Below are positions 32,339 to 44,123 of a stretch of DNA of 64,000 bases, in pieces. Source of the stretch: Dehalococcoidia bacterium (GTDB lineage Bacteria > Chloroflexota > Dehalococcoidia > DSTF01 > JACRBR01); assembly GCA_021462855.1 (NCBI GenBank), contig JAJTXQ010000039.1, positions 1-64,000 of the forward strand. The letters run 5' to 3'. The translations under genes and the position numbers were made by a program. Below the pieces are notes generated by a model. The model had not been told where the DNA came from, searched no databases, and saw nothing but the letters and a program-made list of their open reading frames with translations. How positions within the stretch are numbered: the stretch's first letter is position 1; each line of letters opens with the position of its first letter.

Positions 32339-33088
32339 TCAGCCGGCGTACGTCGCCAGGACGTCCTCGCTGAACTCGGCGTTGAAGTACACCTTCTGCA
32401 CGTCGTCGAGCCCCTCGAGCTTCTCGACGAGCCGGAGCGTCTGCACGGCCGCGCGGTCATCGAGCTGCACGGTGGTCTTCGGCACGCGCTGCATCTCCGC
32501 CGAAGCGACCTTCAGGCCGTGCTCTTCGAGCGCGCGCTTCACGGATTCGAGGTCGCCCGGCTGCGTGTAGATGTCGATGCTGTCGCCGCTCATCTGCACA
32601 TCATCGGCGCCGGCATCGATCGCCTGCAGGGCGACATCGTCGCGGTCGGCGCCATCGGGAGAGATGTTGAGCACGCCGCGCGTCTCGAAGTTCCACGAGA
32701 CGGAGCCGTTCTCGCCGAGGTTGCCGCCGGCGCGTGTGAACACGTTCCTCACTTCGGCGACGGTGCGGTTGCGGTTATCCGTCGCCGCTTCAACGATCAC
32801 CGCGGTGCCGGCAGGGCCGAAGCCTTCGTACGTCACTTCCTCGACGTTCGCGCCCTCGCCGCCGCCCGCGCCCTTCTTGATGGCGCGGTCGATGTTGTCG
32901 GCGGGCATATTCGCGTCCTTCGCCTTCTGAACGGCGAGGCGCAGGCGGAAATTGGCGGCGGGGTCAGGACCGCCCGCTTTGGCGGCGATGATGATCTCCT
33001 TCGACAGCTTGGTGAACAACTGCCCGCGCTGAGCGTCGGCGACGCCCTTCGCGCGCTTGATCGAAGACCATTTTGAGTGGCCGGACAT
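32339..33088 (-). CDS. yebC: YebC/PmpR-family regulator
   Basis: 249 aa, full family length. Starts MSGHSKWSSIKRAKG, followed by family signatures FTKLSKEIIIAAKAGGPDP and ANMPADNIDRAIKKG. In E. coli, YebC and YeeN are now tied to ribosome stalling relief at polyproline and to transcription control in other bacteria. yebC-ruvC is a common conserved pairing. First gene of the yebC-ruvC-tlyA-HicB/DinB transcript. Confidence 0.93.
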   Translation of the reverse strand: MSGHSKWSSIKRAKGVADAQRGQLFTKLSKEIIIAAKAGGPDPAANFRLRLAVQKAKDANMPADNIDRAIKKGAGGGEGANVEEVTYEGFGPAGTAVIVEAATDNRNRTVAEVRNVFTRAGGNLGENGSVSWNFETRGVLNISPDGADRDDVALQAIDAGADDVQMSGDSIDIYTQPGDLESVKRALEEHGLKVASAEMQRVPKTTVQLDDRAAVQTLRLVEKLEGLDDVQKVYFNAEFSEDVLATYAG

Positions 33089-33192
33089 AGGTCGATGTCA
33101 CTCCTTGGAAACGGCGATACGCCACCCTGCGCACGCCAGCGTACCCGCGGCATTCTAGCAATCCGCCGTCGGGCGCCGAAAGTTATGTCCTG

Positions 33193-34032
33193 CTACGGCG
33201 CGCGGAGGAGCGTGTTGTCGATCAGCCGCGTCGTGCCGAACCGGACCGCCAGCGAGACGAGCGCGTCCCGGTCGACGACATCGAGCTCGTCGAGCGTGCC
33301 CGGGTCGGCGATGCTGACGTAGTCAATATCCGCGAGCGGCTGCTTCGCGATGAGCGCCCGCATGGCATCGCGGATCGTTGTCGCGTCGCGCTCCGCTTCG
33401 TCGTACATCCGTTCCGCGAGCGACAGGGACAGGCAGAGCACGTGCGCCGCCTTCCGTTCGTCCGGCGAGAGGTAGACGTTGCGGCTGCTCATCGCCAGCC
33501 CGTCGGGTTCGCGCACGATTGGCATCGCCACGACCTCGGTGTTGATATCGAGGTCGCGGACCATGCGGCGGATGACGGCGAGCTGCTGCGCGTCCTTCTG
33601 ACCGAAGTAGGCGCGCCGCGGCGCCGTGATATTGAGCAGCTTGGCGACGACCGTGGTGACGCCGCGGAAGTGCGTCGGGCGGCTGGCGCCCTCGAGGCGC
33701 GCCGCCAGGCCCTCGACGGGGACGCAGGTGCTGAAGCCGTCCGGGTACATCTCGGCCGCGCTGGGCGCGAACACGGCATCGACGCCAGCGCCGCGCAGCA
33801 GCGCGAGGTCGCGCTCCTCGTCGCGAGGATACCGAGCGAGATCCTCGTTTGGGCCGAATTGCGTGGGGTTGACGAAGATAGTCGCCGCGACGTGCGCATT
33901 GTCACCGCGCGCCGCGCGCACGAGCGACATGTGGCCGTCGTGCAGGTAGCCCATCGTTGGCACGACGCCGAGGTCGCCATCGAGCGCTTGGCGCCAGAGG
34001 CGGCACTCGGCGATGGTCCGGAAGACGCGCAC
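33193..34032 (-). CDS. panC: pantothenate synthetase
   Basis: 279 aa. Condenses pantoate with beta-alanine using ATP. VPTMGYLHDGHMSLV carries the HIGH-type nucleotide motif (HDGH), and FVNPTQFGPNEDLARYPR, YFGQKDAQQLAVIRRM and SSRNVYLSP are the standard family blocks. Starts at an ATG abutting the panB stop with no gap. Last gene of the panD-panB-panC operon. Confidence 0.95.
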   Translation of the reverse strand: MRVFRTIAECRLWRQALDGDLGVVPTMGYLHDGHMSLVRAARGDNAHVAATIFVNPTQFGPNEDLARYPRDEERDLALLRGAGVDAVFAPSAAEMYPDGFSTCVPVEGLAARLEGASRPTHFRGVTTVVAKLLNITAPRRAYFGQKDAQQLAVIRRMVRDLDINTEVVAMPIVREPDGLAMSSRNVYLSPDERKAAHVLCLSLSLAERMYDEAERDATTIRDAMRALIAKQPLADIDYVSIADPGTLDELDVVDRDALVSLAVRFGTTRLIDNTLLRAP

Positions 34033-34917
34033 TTAGGCGTCGAGGCCCAGCGCGTGGCGGCGCTGAAAGCGTTCGCTGCCGGGCGGCCGCAGCTCGGCGA
34101 GCGCGGCCGGGTCCATCTTGAAGCTCTCCTTCGGCGTCGGGAACGCGCCGGCCTTCACCTCGGCCGAGTACCGGGCGACCGCGTCGCGGATCATCGTACC
34201 GATGTCGGCGTAGCGTTTCGCGTGCTTGGGCACGAACGCGTCGTACATGCCGAGCATGTCGTGGAACACCTGCACCTGTCCGTCGCAGTGCACGCCGGCG
34301 CCGATGCCGATCGTCGGCACGCTGAGCCGCTGGGTGAGCAGCTCCGCAAGAGGCGCCGGGACCAGCTCCAGGACGATCGCGAACGCGCCGGCCTGCTCGA
34401 GCGCCTGCGCATCGTGCATCAGCTGCACCGCGGCGGCGGGCGTCTTGCCCTGCACCTTGAAGCCACCGACCTGGTTCACCGACTGCGGCGTCAGGCCAAT
34501 GTGCCCCATCACGGGGATCCCCGCCTCGACGAGCTTGTGCACCGTCTCCGCCGAGCGCACGCCGCCCTCGAGCTTGATCGCGCCGCAGCTTGCCTCCTGC
34601 ATGAAGCGCGCGGCGTTGCGCATGGCGTCGGTCCAGCCGGTCTGGTAGCTCATGAACGGCATATCGCCAACAACGAGGGCGCGCTTGCTGCCGCGCACCA
34701 CCGCCTTCGTGTGGTGGATCATGTCTTCCATCGTGACCGGCAGCGTCGAGTCGTAGCCGAGCACGACCATCCCGAGCGTGTCGCCAACGAGGATCACCTC
34801 TGCGCCACCCTCTTCCACGAGGCGGGCCGTCGGGTAGTCGTATGCCGTCATCATGACGATCTTCTCGCCGCGCTTCTTCATGTCGCGGATGTCGGACGTG
34901 GTGATGCGTGCCATCAT
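34033..34917 (-). CDS. panB: 3-methyl-2-oxobutanoate hydroxymethyltransferase
   Basis: 294 aa. Makes ketopantoate from alpha-ketoisovalerate and methylene-tetrahydrofolate. Motifs: MMTAYDYPTARLVEEGG, ILVGDTLGMVVLGYDSTLPVT (Mg ligand Asp), EGGVRSAET, and GHIGLTPQSVNQVGGFKVQG. The two adjacent ATGs (34917, 34914) are equivalent starts. Lies 14 nt downstream of panD and directly upstream of panC. Confidence 0.96.
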   Translation of the reverse strand: MMARITTSDIRDMKKRGEKIVMMTAYDYPTARLVEEGGAEVILVGDTLGMVVLGYDSTLPVTMEDMIHHTKAVVRGSKRALVVGDMPFMSYQTGWTDAMRNAARFMQEASCGAIKLEGGVRSAETVHKLVEAGIPVMGHIGLTPQSVNQVGGFKVQGKTPAAAVQLMHDAQALEQAGAFAIVLELVPAPLAELLTQRLSVPTIGIGAGVHCDGQVQVFHDMLGMYDAFVPKHAKRYADIGTMIRDAVARYSAEVKAGAFPTPKESFKMDPAALAELRPPGSERFQRRHALGLDA

Positions 34918-34931
34918 CGTTCTCCTCGCCG

Positions 34932-35312
34932 TCAGGCGACCGCGGCCGGTTCGATGTGGTGGCCGATGCGGGCGATGCGGTTGCGCTCGTCGACGTACAC
35001 GAGCGATGGCCGCAACTCGCGCGCGTCGCCATCGCTCACGCCGTGGTAGGTCAGGATGATCACGACGTCGCCCGGACTGACGAGCCGCGCGGCCGCGCCG
35101 TTGATGCAGATCTGGCCGCTGTCGCGTTCGCCCTCGATCGCGTACGTCGCGAGGCGGTTGCCGTTGTTCACGTCGAGCACGTGCACCTGCTCAAACGGCA
35201 GGATGTCGGCCGCATCCATGAGCGCCGGGTCAATCGTGATGCTGCCCTCGTAATGAAGGTCAGCCTGCGTCACCGTCGCGCGGTGGATCTTGCTCTTCAG
35301 TACCGTTCGCAC
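34932..35312 (-). CDS. panD: aspartate 1-decarboxylase proenzyme
   Basis: 126 aa from a GTG with GAGGTGGG upstream; a longer frame to 35456 crosses the leader and is not coding. Makes beta-alanine. [20 protein letters not shown] holds the self-cleavage site Gly23-Ser24 that creates the pyruvoyl group; the pro-peptide Tyr-Glu preceding it is conserved. First gene of the pantothenate operon, with panB and panC in order. Expression is likely controlled by the structured leader just upstream. Confidence 0.94.
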   Translation of the reverse strand: MRTVLKSKIHRATVTQADLHYEGSITIDPALMDAADILPFEQVHVLDVNNGNRLATYAIEGERDSGQICINGAAARLVSPGDVVIILTYHGVSDGDARELRPSLVYVDERNRIARIGHHIEPAAVA

Positions 35313-35340
35313 TCGCCCACCTCTGCCCGGCAACAAAACG

Positions 35341-35399
35341 GCCTCTGCCGGCAAGCCGGAGAGGCACGTGGACACGAGGCTTCGCCCGTCGTATGTGCC
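35341..35399 (-). promoter_or_regulatory. structured panD leader with attenuator-like terminator
   Basis: On the minus strand a hairpin pairs GGCAC (35399-35395) with GTGCC (35367-35363), with ACGA/TCGT pairing inside. It overlaps by 3 nt the 5' arm of a terminator hairpin at 35365-35341 (GCCTCTCCGGC/GCCGGCAGAGGC) that is followed by GTTTTGTT. The two structures compete for the same bases. The published pan RNA motif occurs before pan genes in Chloroflexi and other phyla; whether this leader fits its consensus is unverified. Confidence 0.5.
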
Positions 35400-35485
35400 G
35401 TCCCGGTCTGCGGATCCAGGCAGCCTGGTTGTCAGGTCTCTCGCCGTGCTGCTCACCGTCCCCGAGGATCGATGGCGCGCTTCAG

Positions 35486-35513
35486 CCTATATGGCTGCAA
35501 TCGAGCCTGTCAA
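35486..35513 (-). promoter_or_regulatory. sigma-70-type promoter of panDBC
   Basis: TTGACA (35513-35508) and TATAGG (35491-35486) on the minus strand with a 16-bp spacer. Transcription would begin near 35478, leaving a leader of about 165 nt before panD. The promoter lies within 30 bp of a position unrelated to the divergent coding sequences, which makes it credible. It overlaps no gene; the next gene upstream, a lipoprotein on the same strand, ends at 35557. Confidence 0.55.
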
Positions 35514-35556
35514 TGGCGGCGTAAAGGGCGCCGGCCGAGGCGTCCTGCAGGGCCGG

Positions 35557-36183
35557 TCAGTCGAGTTCGCGGGGCTCGACGACATAGCTCGCGACGCGTT
35601 CCTCGCCGAGCAGGCGGTCGATGCCGCCGCAGTCGGTCTCGACGGAGACGATGCGTCCGCCGCGGATGCCGAGCGCGACCGCGGTCTGCGCGCCTTCGCG
35701 TGCGCCCGTGGCGATCACGCCCACGTACTCGGCCGGCTGTTCGAGCACCGCGCCATCCGCCGGCTTTGGACGGTAGACGGCGGCGAGCCGCAGCGGCTGG
35801 TCGCCGAGCGCCGCGGCGAACGCGTCGGGGACGGCCTCGGGCCTCACCCACGCGAGATCACAGCGCGTCACCGGCAGCCCCTCGACGTCCGCCCCTGCGG
35901 CCTCGCCCTCGCGGCACGCCGGCGCGCTGGCGCCCTGCGGCGCCGCCTCGCACGCGCGATGCTGGTAGCCAGCGAGCGCTGCCATCTCGATCACGTCGCC
36001 GTCGAGTGCGGCGTTGAGGGTGCCGTCGAGCGACTGGTCGCCCGTGCCGGCGCGGTCAACCGACGTGGGCCGCGCCAGCACGCCGTCTTCGCCGCCGTCG
36101 CCGCCTTCGTCATCGCCACCGCACCCGGCGGCGAGCGCGATCGTCGCGGCGGCCAGGAGCACGAGCATCGTTCGTGGCTTCAC
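35557..36183 (-). CDS. secreted lipoprotein of unknown function (208 aa)
   Basis: A GTG with GAGGGA upstream gives the signal VKPRTMLVLLAAATIALAAGC, with lipobox LAAGC, so it is exported and lipid-anchored. An acidic Gly/Asp linker (GGDDEGGDGGEDG) follows, then a domain with paired cysteines (HRACEAAP, APACREGE, VTRCDLAWV, ETDCGGI) and repeating strands. No family recognised. It stands alone between the polyferredoxin and the pan promoter. Confidence 0.65.
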   Translation of the reverse strand: MKPRTMLVLLAAATIALAAGCGGDDEGGDGGEDGVLARPTSVDRAGTGDQSLDGTLNAALDGDVIEMAALAGYQHRACEAAPQGASAPACREGEAAGADVEGLPVTRCDLAWVRPEAVPDAFAAALGDQPLRLAAVYRPKPADGAVLEQPAEYVGVIATGAREGAQTAVALGIRGGRIVSVETDCGGIDRLLGEERVASYVVEPRELD

Positions 36184-36265
36184 CGGGCTCCCTCCAGCAG
36201 GAAACCCCTCGCTACGGAGGGGCTCCACGGTCGGACTCGCGCCTGCGGGTCGTAGCGGGGCGCGC

Positions 36266-36769
36266 TTAGGGCGCGACCGGCTCGGCGATGCGCTTGCGCT
36301 CCGCCTCTTCTTCTTCGCCCGGGTAGGCGCGCTTCTTCAGCAGCTCGCGCGGCGGGGCGATGTAGATCGCGCCCCAGCCGCATGCATCCTCGCAGAGGCG
36401 GCAGCCGGTGCAGCGCTTGTCGTTCAGCACGGCGATGCCGAAGAAGTCGCCGGCCGTCCGTTCCGGCTGTCCGAGCGACAGCGCCTCGAACGGGCAGATC
36501 TGGATGCACAACTCGCACCCGCTGCCGATGCAGTTGTCCTCGACGACGATCGCCTTCGGCCACTCCTTGCGCGGGAACGTGCGGCACACGTCGCCCAGGT
36601 CGTCGAGGATCGCCTCCGGCGGGCACACGACGCCGCACGCGCCACAGTCGATGCAGAGCGTGGCATCGATGACGTGCACAACGTTCCGGGAGCCGGTGAT
36701 GGCGTTCGTCGGGCAGCGCTTCGTGCATGCGGTGCAGCCGATGCAGGTGTCGATGATGGTGTAGGCCAC
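36266..36769 (-). CDS. polyferredoxin with four [4Fe-4S] cluster motifs
   Basis: 167 aa. Four cysteine clusters: CIGCTACTKRCP near residue 9, CIDCGACGVVCP near 39, CIGSGCELCIQICP near 80, and CTGCRLCEDACG near 118, so up to four [4Fe-4S] clusters, the third with unusual spacing (CxxxxCxxC). It carries electrons in the cytoplasm; no dehydrogenase partner is adjacent. The GTG start at 36769 has GAGAGGAT upstream. The acidic-basic C-terminal tail (EEEEAERKR) is unassigned. It is transcribed divergently from the SnoaL-like gene. Confidence 0.85.
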   Translation of the reverse strand: MAYTIIDTCIGCTACTKRCPTNAITGSRNVVHVIDATLCIDCGACGVVCPPEAILDDLGDVCRTFPRKEWPKAIVVEDNCIGSGCELCIQICPFEALSLGQPERTAGDFFGIAVLNDKRCTGCRLCEDACGWGAIYIAPPRELLKKRAYPGEEEEAERKRIAEPVAP

Positions 36770-36938
36770 GCGTATCCTCTCGTGCAATCCGGCGTGCTGC
36801 GCCCGTCGCCGATTTCCACACCGCTCGCTTGTGAAACCCGATACCTGAGTATAGGCGGGCCTTCGGCGGGCGGGCAAGCAGCGGCGCGCCGCAAGCGGTA
36901 CGCTCTCCCATCGCCGGAAAACAGGGGAGGGAGGAGCG

Positions 36939-37307
36939 ATGCCCACGACCGCAGAGACGATCGCCGACTACGTGGCCGGATGGAACGAGCCCGACGAAGA
37001 GAAGCGGCGGGCGCACCTGGAGCGCGCCTGGGCCGACGACGGCATCTACATCGACCCGATGGCTGACGCGCGCGGACGCGAGGCGCTCCTCGCCGTCATC
37101 GCCGGTTTTCACGCACAGCAGCCCGGCGCGCGTATCGTGTTGGCGAGCGGGGTCGACCAGCACCACAACCAGGTGCGCTTCCGCTGGGATTTCCTGAACG
37201 CCGAGGGGAAGACGCAAATCGCCGGCATTGATGTCGGCGAGCTGGGGCCCGACGGCCGGCTCGCGCGGATCATCGGGTTCTGGGCGGAGCCGCCGCCGCT
37301 GGCATAG
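36939..37307 (+). CDS. SnoaL/NTF2-like protein
   Basis: 122 aa, a single NTF2-like cone fold: IADYVAGWNEPDEEKRRAHLERAWADDGIYIDPM at the start and VRFRWDFLNAEGKTQIAGIDVGELGPDGRLARIIGFW at the end are typical of SnoaL-family proteins (polyketide cyclases, isomerases, ketosteroid-isomerase-like). Catalytic role unknown. Start ATG follows GGAGGGAGGAG. Convergent with the DinB-like gene, 7 nt apart. Confidence 0.78.
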   Translation: MPTTAETIADYVAGWNEPDEEKRRAHLERAWADDGIYIDPMADARGREALLAVIAGFHAQQPGARIVLASGVDQHHNQVRFRWDFLNAEGKTQIAGIDVGELGPDGRLARIIGFWAEPPPLA

Positions 37308-37314
37308 CGGCGCG

Positions 37315-37794
37315 CTACTCGCCGCCGGCGTCGGCCCAGCCCCAGGCGTCGATCTGCGGCGCGGCGATGCCCAGCGCTCCAAGGATCGTGCACACGTGCG
37401 CGCGATGCTCAGTGCCGTGGTTGATCGCCTGCGCCATCGGGATCACGAGCTTCATCTCGAACGGGCGCCCGCCGTGCTCGCCGCGCAGGAGTTCGCCGCC
37501 GTCGCGCGTGCGCGCCGCTTCGATCAGCGCGTCGTCGGAGCGGCGAGCTTCGTCGCGGAGCGCGGCCACGCCCGGGAATCGCATGCCCTCCGCGAACGCC
37601 GAAGGCCTCGGCTCGCCGCGCAGTGCCGCAAGATAGCGCGACTGCGCGGCGACGACGTGCACGAGCGTCGCGGCGATCGTCCCGTACGTGCCGGGCACGC
37701 CGGCGTCGAGCGTCGCCGCGTCGAGCGACTCGCAGAAGCCGAACAGCCGGGCGTTTGCCCAGCGATGCTGCAGGAACATCCCGGCGCTGTCCAT
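37315..37794 (-). CDS. DinB-family protein
   Basis: 159 aa, four-helix DinB fold: FLQHRWANARLFGFCE, GTIAATLVHVVAAQSRYLAAL, PMAQAINHGTEHRAHVCTIL. Three histidines (QHRWAN, LVHVV, NHGTEHRAH) sit at the positions that bind a divalent metal in this family, related to metal-dependent thiol transferases. Its ATG is 11 nt after the pyrK stop, so it may be read as the tail of the pyrimidine operon. A second DinB-like domain occurs in the window at 30.4-31.1 kb. Confidence 0.8.
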   Translation of the reverse strand: MDSAGMFLQHRWANARLFGFCESLDAATLDAGVPGTYGTIAATLVHVVAAQSRYLAALRGEPRPSAFAEGMRFPGVAALRDEARRSDDALIEAARTRDGGELLRGEHGGRPFEMKLVIPMAQAINHGTEHRAHVCTILGALGIAAPQIDAWGWADAGGE

Positions 37795-37805
37795 GCGTCC
37801 TCCCG

Positions 37806-38618
37806 TCAGTACACGTCGCGCACGTCGAAGCGCGGCCCGTCCTTGCACACGAGCTTCATCGCTGTCCCGCCGCGCACGCGCACCTTGACCGCGCAGCCGT
37901 AGCAGATCCCCGTGCCGCAGCCCATGCGCTCCTCGAGCAGCGCCTGCACCGATCGCCGCACCTTCGCGCGCCGCGCGATGTCCGCCATCGCGCGGAACAT
38001 CGGCGTCGGGCCGCAGGCGAACGCCTGGTCGCACCATTCGAGCAGTTCTGCGAACGGTCCCGTCGCGAACCCCTTGCGGCCCGCGGAGCCGTCATCGGTG
38101 GTGACGACGACCTCGACCTCCCGCGGCAGCAGCGACGACGGGAAGACGTGCTCCGCCGACCGTGCCCCCACGACGAGGGTGACGTTGCGTCCCTGAGCGA
38201 CAGCATCCTCCGCGAGCCACACCAGCGGCGCGATTCCGATGCCGCCGCCGACGAGCAGCAGATTTCGTGACCCGCGCCCGACCTTGTACCCGTTGCCGAG
38301 CGGGCCCCAGGCGTACACGCGGTCGCCCGGTGCGCGCCGCGAGAGCCACGCCGTACCCCGTCCGACGACGTCGTACAGCACCGACCATTCGTTGCCGCCC
38401 GCACCGGCGCGCACGCGGTGGTAGCTCATCGGCCGCGGCAGGAGCGGGTCGTCGGCGTGCGCGATGCCGTCGCCATATGCCTCGTCGTCGGAGCAGCGGA
38501 GCATCATGAACTGGCCGGGGTGGGCATTGCGCGCCAGTTCGGGCGCACGAAGCCACATCAGGTGCGTGCTGCCGTACAGCCGCCCGTTCTCGATGACCTC
38601 CGCGTATGCCGTCCGCAT
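37806..38618 (-). CDS. pyrK: dihydroorotate dehydrogenase electron-transfer subunit
   Basis: 270 aa. Ferredoxin-reductase-type FAD domain (GQFMMLRCSDDE, RPMSYHRVR), NAD domain (LLLVGGGIGIAPLVWLA) and the C-terminal [2Fe-2S] cysteines in ERMGCGTGICYGCAVKV plus LVCKDGP. PyrK passes electrons from type 1B PyrD to NAD. pyrD is not in the window; it would have to be elsewhere. Starts 5 nt after the carB stop. Confidence 0.9.
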   Translation of the reverse strand: MRTAYAEVIENGRLYGSTHLMWLRAPELARNAHPGQFMMLRCSDDEAYGDGIAHADDPLLPRPMSYHRVRAGAGGNEWSVLYDVVGRGTAWLSRRAPGDRVYAWGPLGNGYKVGRGSRNLLLVGGGIGIAPLVWLAEDAVAQGRNVTLVVGARSAEHVFPSSLLPREVEVVVTTDDGSAGRKGFATGPFAELLEWCDQAFACGPTPMFRAMADIARRAKVRRSVQALLEERMGCGTGICYGCAVKVRVRGGTAMKLVCKDGPRFDVRDVY

Positions 38619-38623
38619 CCGCG

Positions 38624-41968
<3,345 letters not shown>

Positions 41969-42005
41969 TGCGGCGTCCTCGCGTGCGATCTGTTGTGGGC
42001 ATGGG

Positions 42006-42503
42006 TCATCGGCGGCGCACCGCCGCCCCGGGGCGCATCTGTCGCGTCTCCTGCAAGACCTGCATCCCCGCGAGATTCCCCGCGACGAGGAAGCCGGCGA
42101 CGAATGCGACCGACATCGTAATCGTGAACGAGAGATACACCGGCACCGGCGTCGACATCATGAGGTATGCCTGCGCGACGCACATCGCCGCGGCGATGCC
42201 GAACGCGACGGCGTACCCGGGCCATTCGGTGATCCAGTCGCCGGACCACCGCCAGCAAAACACGCCGAGCAGCCCCCCGGCCACGGTCACGCCGATGCCC
42301 GCGAGCCAGCCGAACAGCCAGAGCGCGATCGCCTCGCGCGTGTCATTCACGAAGAACGGCACGATCGACGCGGTGATGAAGAGCGCCGGCCCCGCGAGCA
42401 TGGCCATCGCCGCGACGCACTGGCCGCCGTACGCGAGGCGGCCGTACACGTCGATGCGCTTCATTATCTCCTCAAAGTCGTGTTCGCCGGGACGGTCTCT
42501 CAT
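42006..42503 (-). CDS. hypothetical four-span membrane protein (165 aa)
   Basis: ATG at 42503. Four hydrophobic segments: [66 protein letters not shown] and [19 protein letters not shown]; a soluble acidic N-terminus ([16 protein letters not shown]) and a short basic C-terminus. No family recognised. It lies 14 nt downstream of a GNAT gene and 37 nt upstream of carB, all in one direction, so it is within the pyrimidine transcript. Confidence 0.55.
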   Translation of the reverse strand: MRDRPGEHDFEEIMKRIDVYGRLAYGGQCVAAMAMLAGPALFITASIVPFFVNDTREAIALWLFGWLAGIGVTVAGGLLGVFCWRWSGDWITEWPGYAVAFGIAAAMCVAQAYLMMSTPVPVYLSFTITMSVAFVAGFLVAGNLAGMQVLQETRQMRPGAAVRRR

Positions 42504-42517
42504 CGGCGCGCGCACCA

Positions 42518-42991
42518 TCACACCAGCGGCAATTCGAACCGCGCTTCGGGGTTGTAGATCGGGACGAGCGCGCCGATGCTGCTCAGGAAGCTCAGCGCGA
42601 TCTCGTTGTCCTGCGGCAACCGGCCGCGGATCCGCTTGTAGCCCTTGTCCCGCGCAAAACCGAGCGCGTACTCCGCGAGCGCCGTGCCGATGCCCTTGCG
42701 TCGCGTCTCCGGCAGCATCCACACGCCGAGGACGACCGTGTCCGGCTCGAACGTGTTGTAGTCGAGCGCCGCGAACCCTACGACGCGACCGTCGATGATG
42801 GCGAGGAACACGCCGCCCTCGCCGCCGAGGCGGCTGAGCCACGTGCGCACCTGTTCCGCGCTCATCGGTCCGTCGAATGCGACGGGGTTCGGCTCCTTCA
42901 CGACGACCGCGATCACCGAGGCGATCGACTCTGCGTCGTTGATGTTCGCCTGCCGGTACGTCGGCTCCGAAGTGACGTTTGTCTCGCTCAT
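42518..42991 (-). CDS. GNAT N-acetyltransferase
   Basis: 157 aa, standard GNAT fold: YRQANINDAESIASVI (strand/helix 1), VVLGVWMLPETRRKGIGTALAEYAL (acetyl-CoA loop RRKGIG), and DKGYKRIRGRLPQDNEIALSFLSSIGAL (motif B). Substrate unknown. Starts at ATG 42991, 28 nt downstream of the carA stop; it is probably cotranscribed with the pyr genes, with no obvious link to them. Confidence 0.8.
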   Translation of the reverse strand: MSETNVTSEPTYRQANINDAESIASVIAVVVKEPNPVAFDGPMSAEQVRTWLSRLGGEGGVFLAIIDGRVVGFAALDYNTFEPDTVVLGVWMLPETRRKGIGTALAEYALGFARDKGYKRIRGRLPQDNEIALSFLSSIGALVPIYNPEARFELPLV

Positions 42992-43019
42992 GGTGGCCTC
43001 CTCGCCTGCGGCGGCGATC

Positions 43020-44123
43020 CTACGCCCTGGCTGCGTTCACCCGCGCCTCGTCGACCATCGTCATGAAGCGCTCGAAGAGGTACATGCTGTCCAGCGGCCC
43101 CGGCGACGCTTCCGAGTGGTACTGGATCGTCATCACCGGTTCGCGGCGATGCCAGAGCCCCTCGACCGTCCCGTCGTTGACGTTGCGGTGGCTTACCTCG
43201 ACATCGCTGCCGAGGCCGGCATGGTCGACCGCGTACCCGTGGTTCTGCGCCGTGATGTAGACACGTCCGGTGGCCTCATCGCGCACGGGGTGGTTCGCGC
43301 CCCGATGGCCGAACTTCAGTTTGAACGACTTCGCGCCGAACGCCTCGCCGATCACCTGGTGACCCAGGCAGATCCCCATGATCGGCGCCTTGCCGATGAG
43401 CCCGCGAGCCGTCGCCACCGCGTAGTCGAGCAGCGCCGGGTCGCCGGGGCCGGGCGACAGCAGCACGCCATCCGGTCGCATTCCGAGGATGTCCTCGGCC
43501 GACGTGTGGCATGGCGCCACGGTCGCTTCGCATCCGAGACGGTCGAGCACGCGCAGGATGTTGTATTTCACACCGAGGTCGAGCACGACGATCCGGCGTG
43601 CGCGCTCGCGCGAGCGGTCGTCGTACGTGTACTGGTGTCGTGTGCTCACCCACGGCACGAGGTCGGTGCTGCCGTAGCGCGGCAGGTCGCGCAACCGCGC
43701 GAGCGCCTGCGCTGCCGTCTCGTCGTGCGTCACCGTGCCCATCATGACACCGGCGTTGCGCAGTTTGCGCGTTAGCGCGCGCGTGTCGACGCCGGCGAGC
43801 CCGGGCACACCCTGCTCCTCGAGATACTGGTGGAGCGTTCGTCGCGCGCGCCAGTGGCTCGGCGCCTCGCACTCCTCGCGGACCACGAACGCGCGCACCT
43901 GGATGCGCCGCGACTCGTAGTCATCGTCGTTGATGCCGTAGTTCCCCTGCAGCGGGTACGTCATCACCAGCACCTGCTCGGCGAACGACGGGTCCGTCAG
44001 CGCTTCCTGGTAGCCCGTCATCGACGTACTGAACACGACCTCGCCGTGGGCGCGCGCCGCCGCGCCGATGGCCTCGCCACGGAACACCGTGCCGTCTTCG
44101 AGCACGAGCAGCGCGTCAGCCAA
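43020..44123 (-). CDS. carA: carbamoyl-phosphate synthase small subunit
   Basis: 367 aa. N-terminal CarA domain (GTVFRGEAIG, STSMTGYQEALTDPSF) and a class I glutamine amidotransferase with the nucleophile in MGICLGHQ, and the His/Glu pair in IQYHSEASPGP. It hydrolyses glutamine and tunnels ammonia to CarB. TTG start at 44123 overlaps the pyrC end by 8 nt. Confidence 0.94.
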   Translation of the reverse strand: MADALLVLEDGTVFRGEAIGAAARAHGEVVFSTSMTGYQEALTDPSFAEQVLVMTYPLQGNYGINDDDYESRRIQVRAFVVREECEAPSHWRARRTLHQYLEEQGVPGLAGVDTRALTRKLRNAGVMMGTVTHDETAAQALARLRDLPRYGSTDLVPWVSTRHQYTYDDRSRERARRIVVLDLGVKYNILRVLDRLGCEATVAPCHTSAEDILGMRPDGVLLSPGPGDPALLDYAVATARGLIGKAPIMGICLGHQVIGEAFGAKSFKLKFGHRGANHPVRDEATGRVYITAQNHGYAVDHAGLGSDVEVSHRNVNDGTVEGLWHRREPVMTIQYHSEASPGPLDSMYLFERFMTMVDEARVNAARA

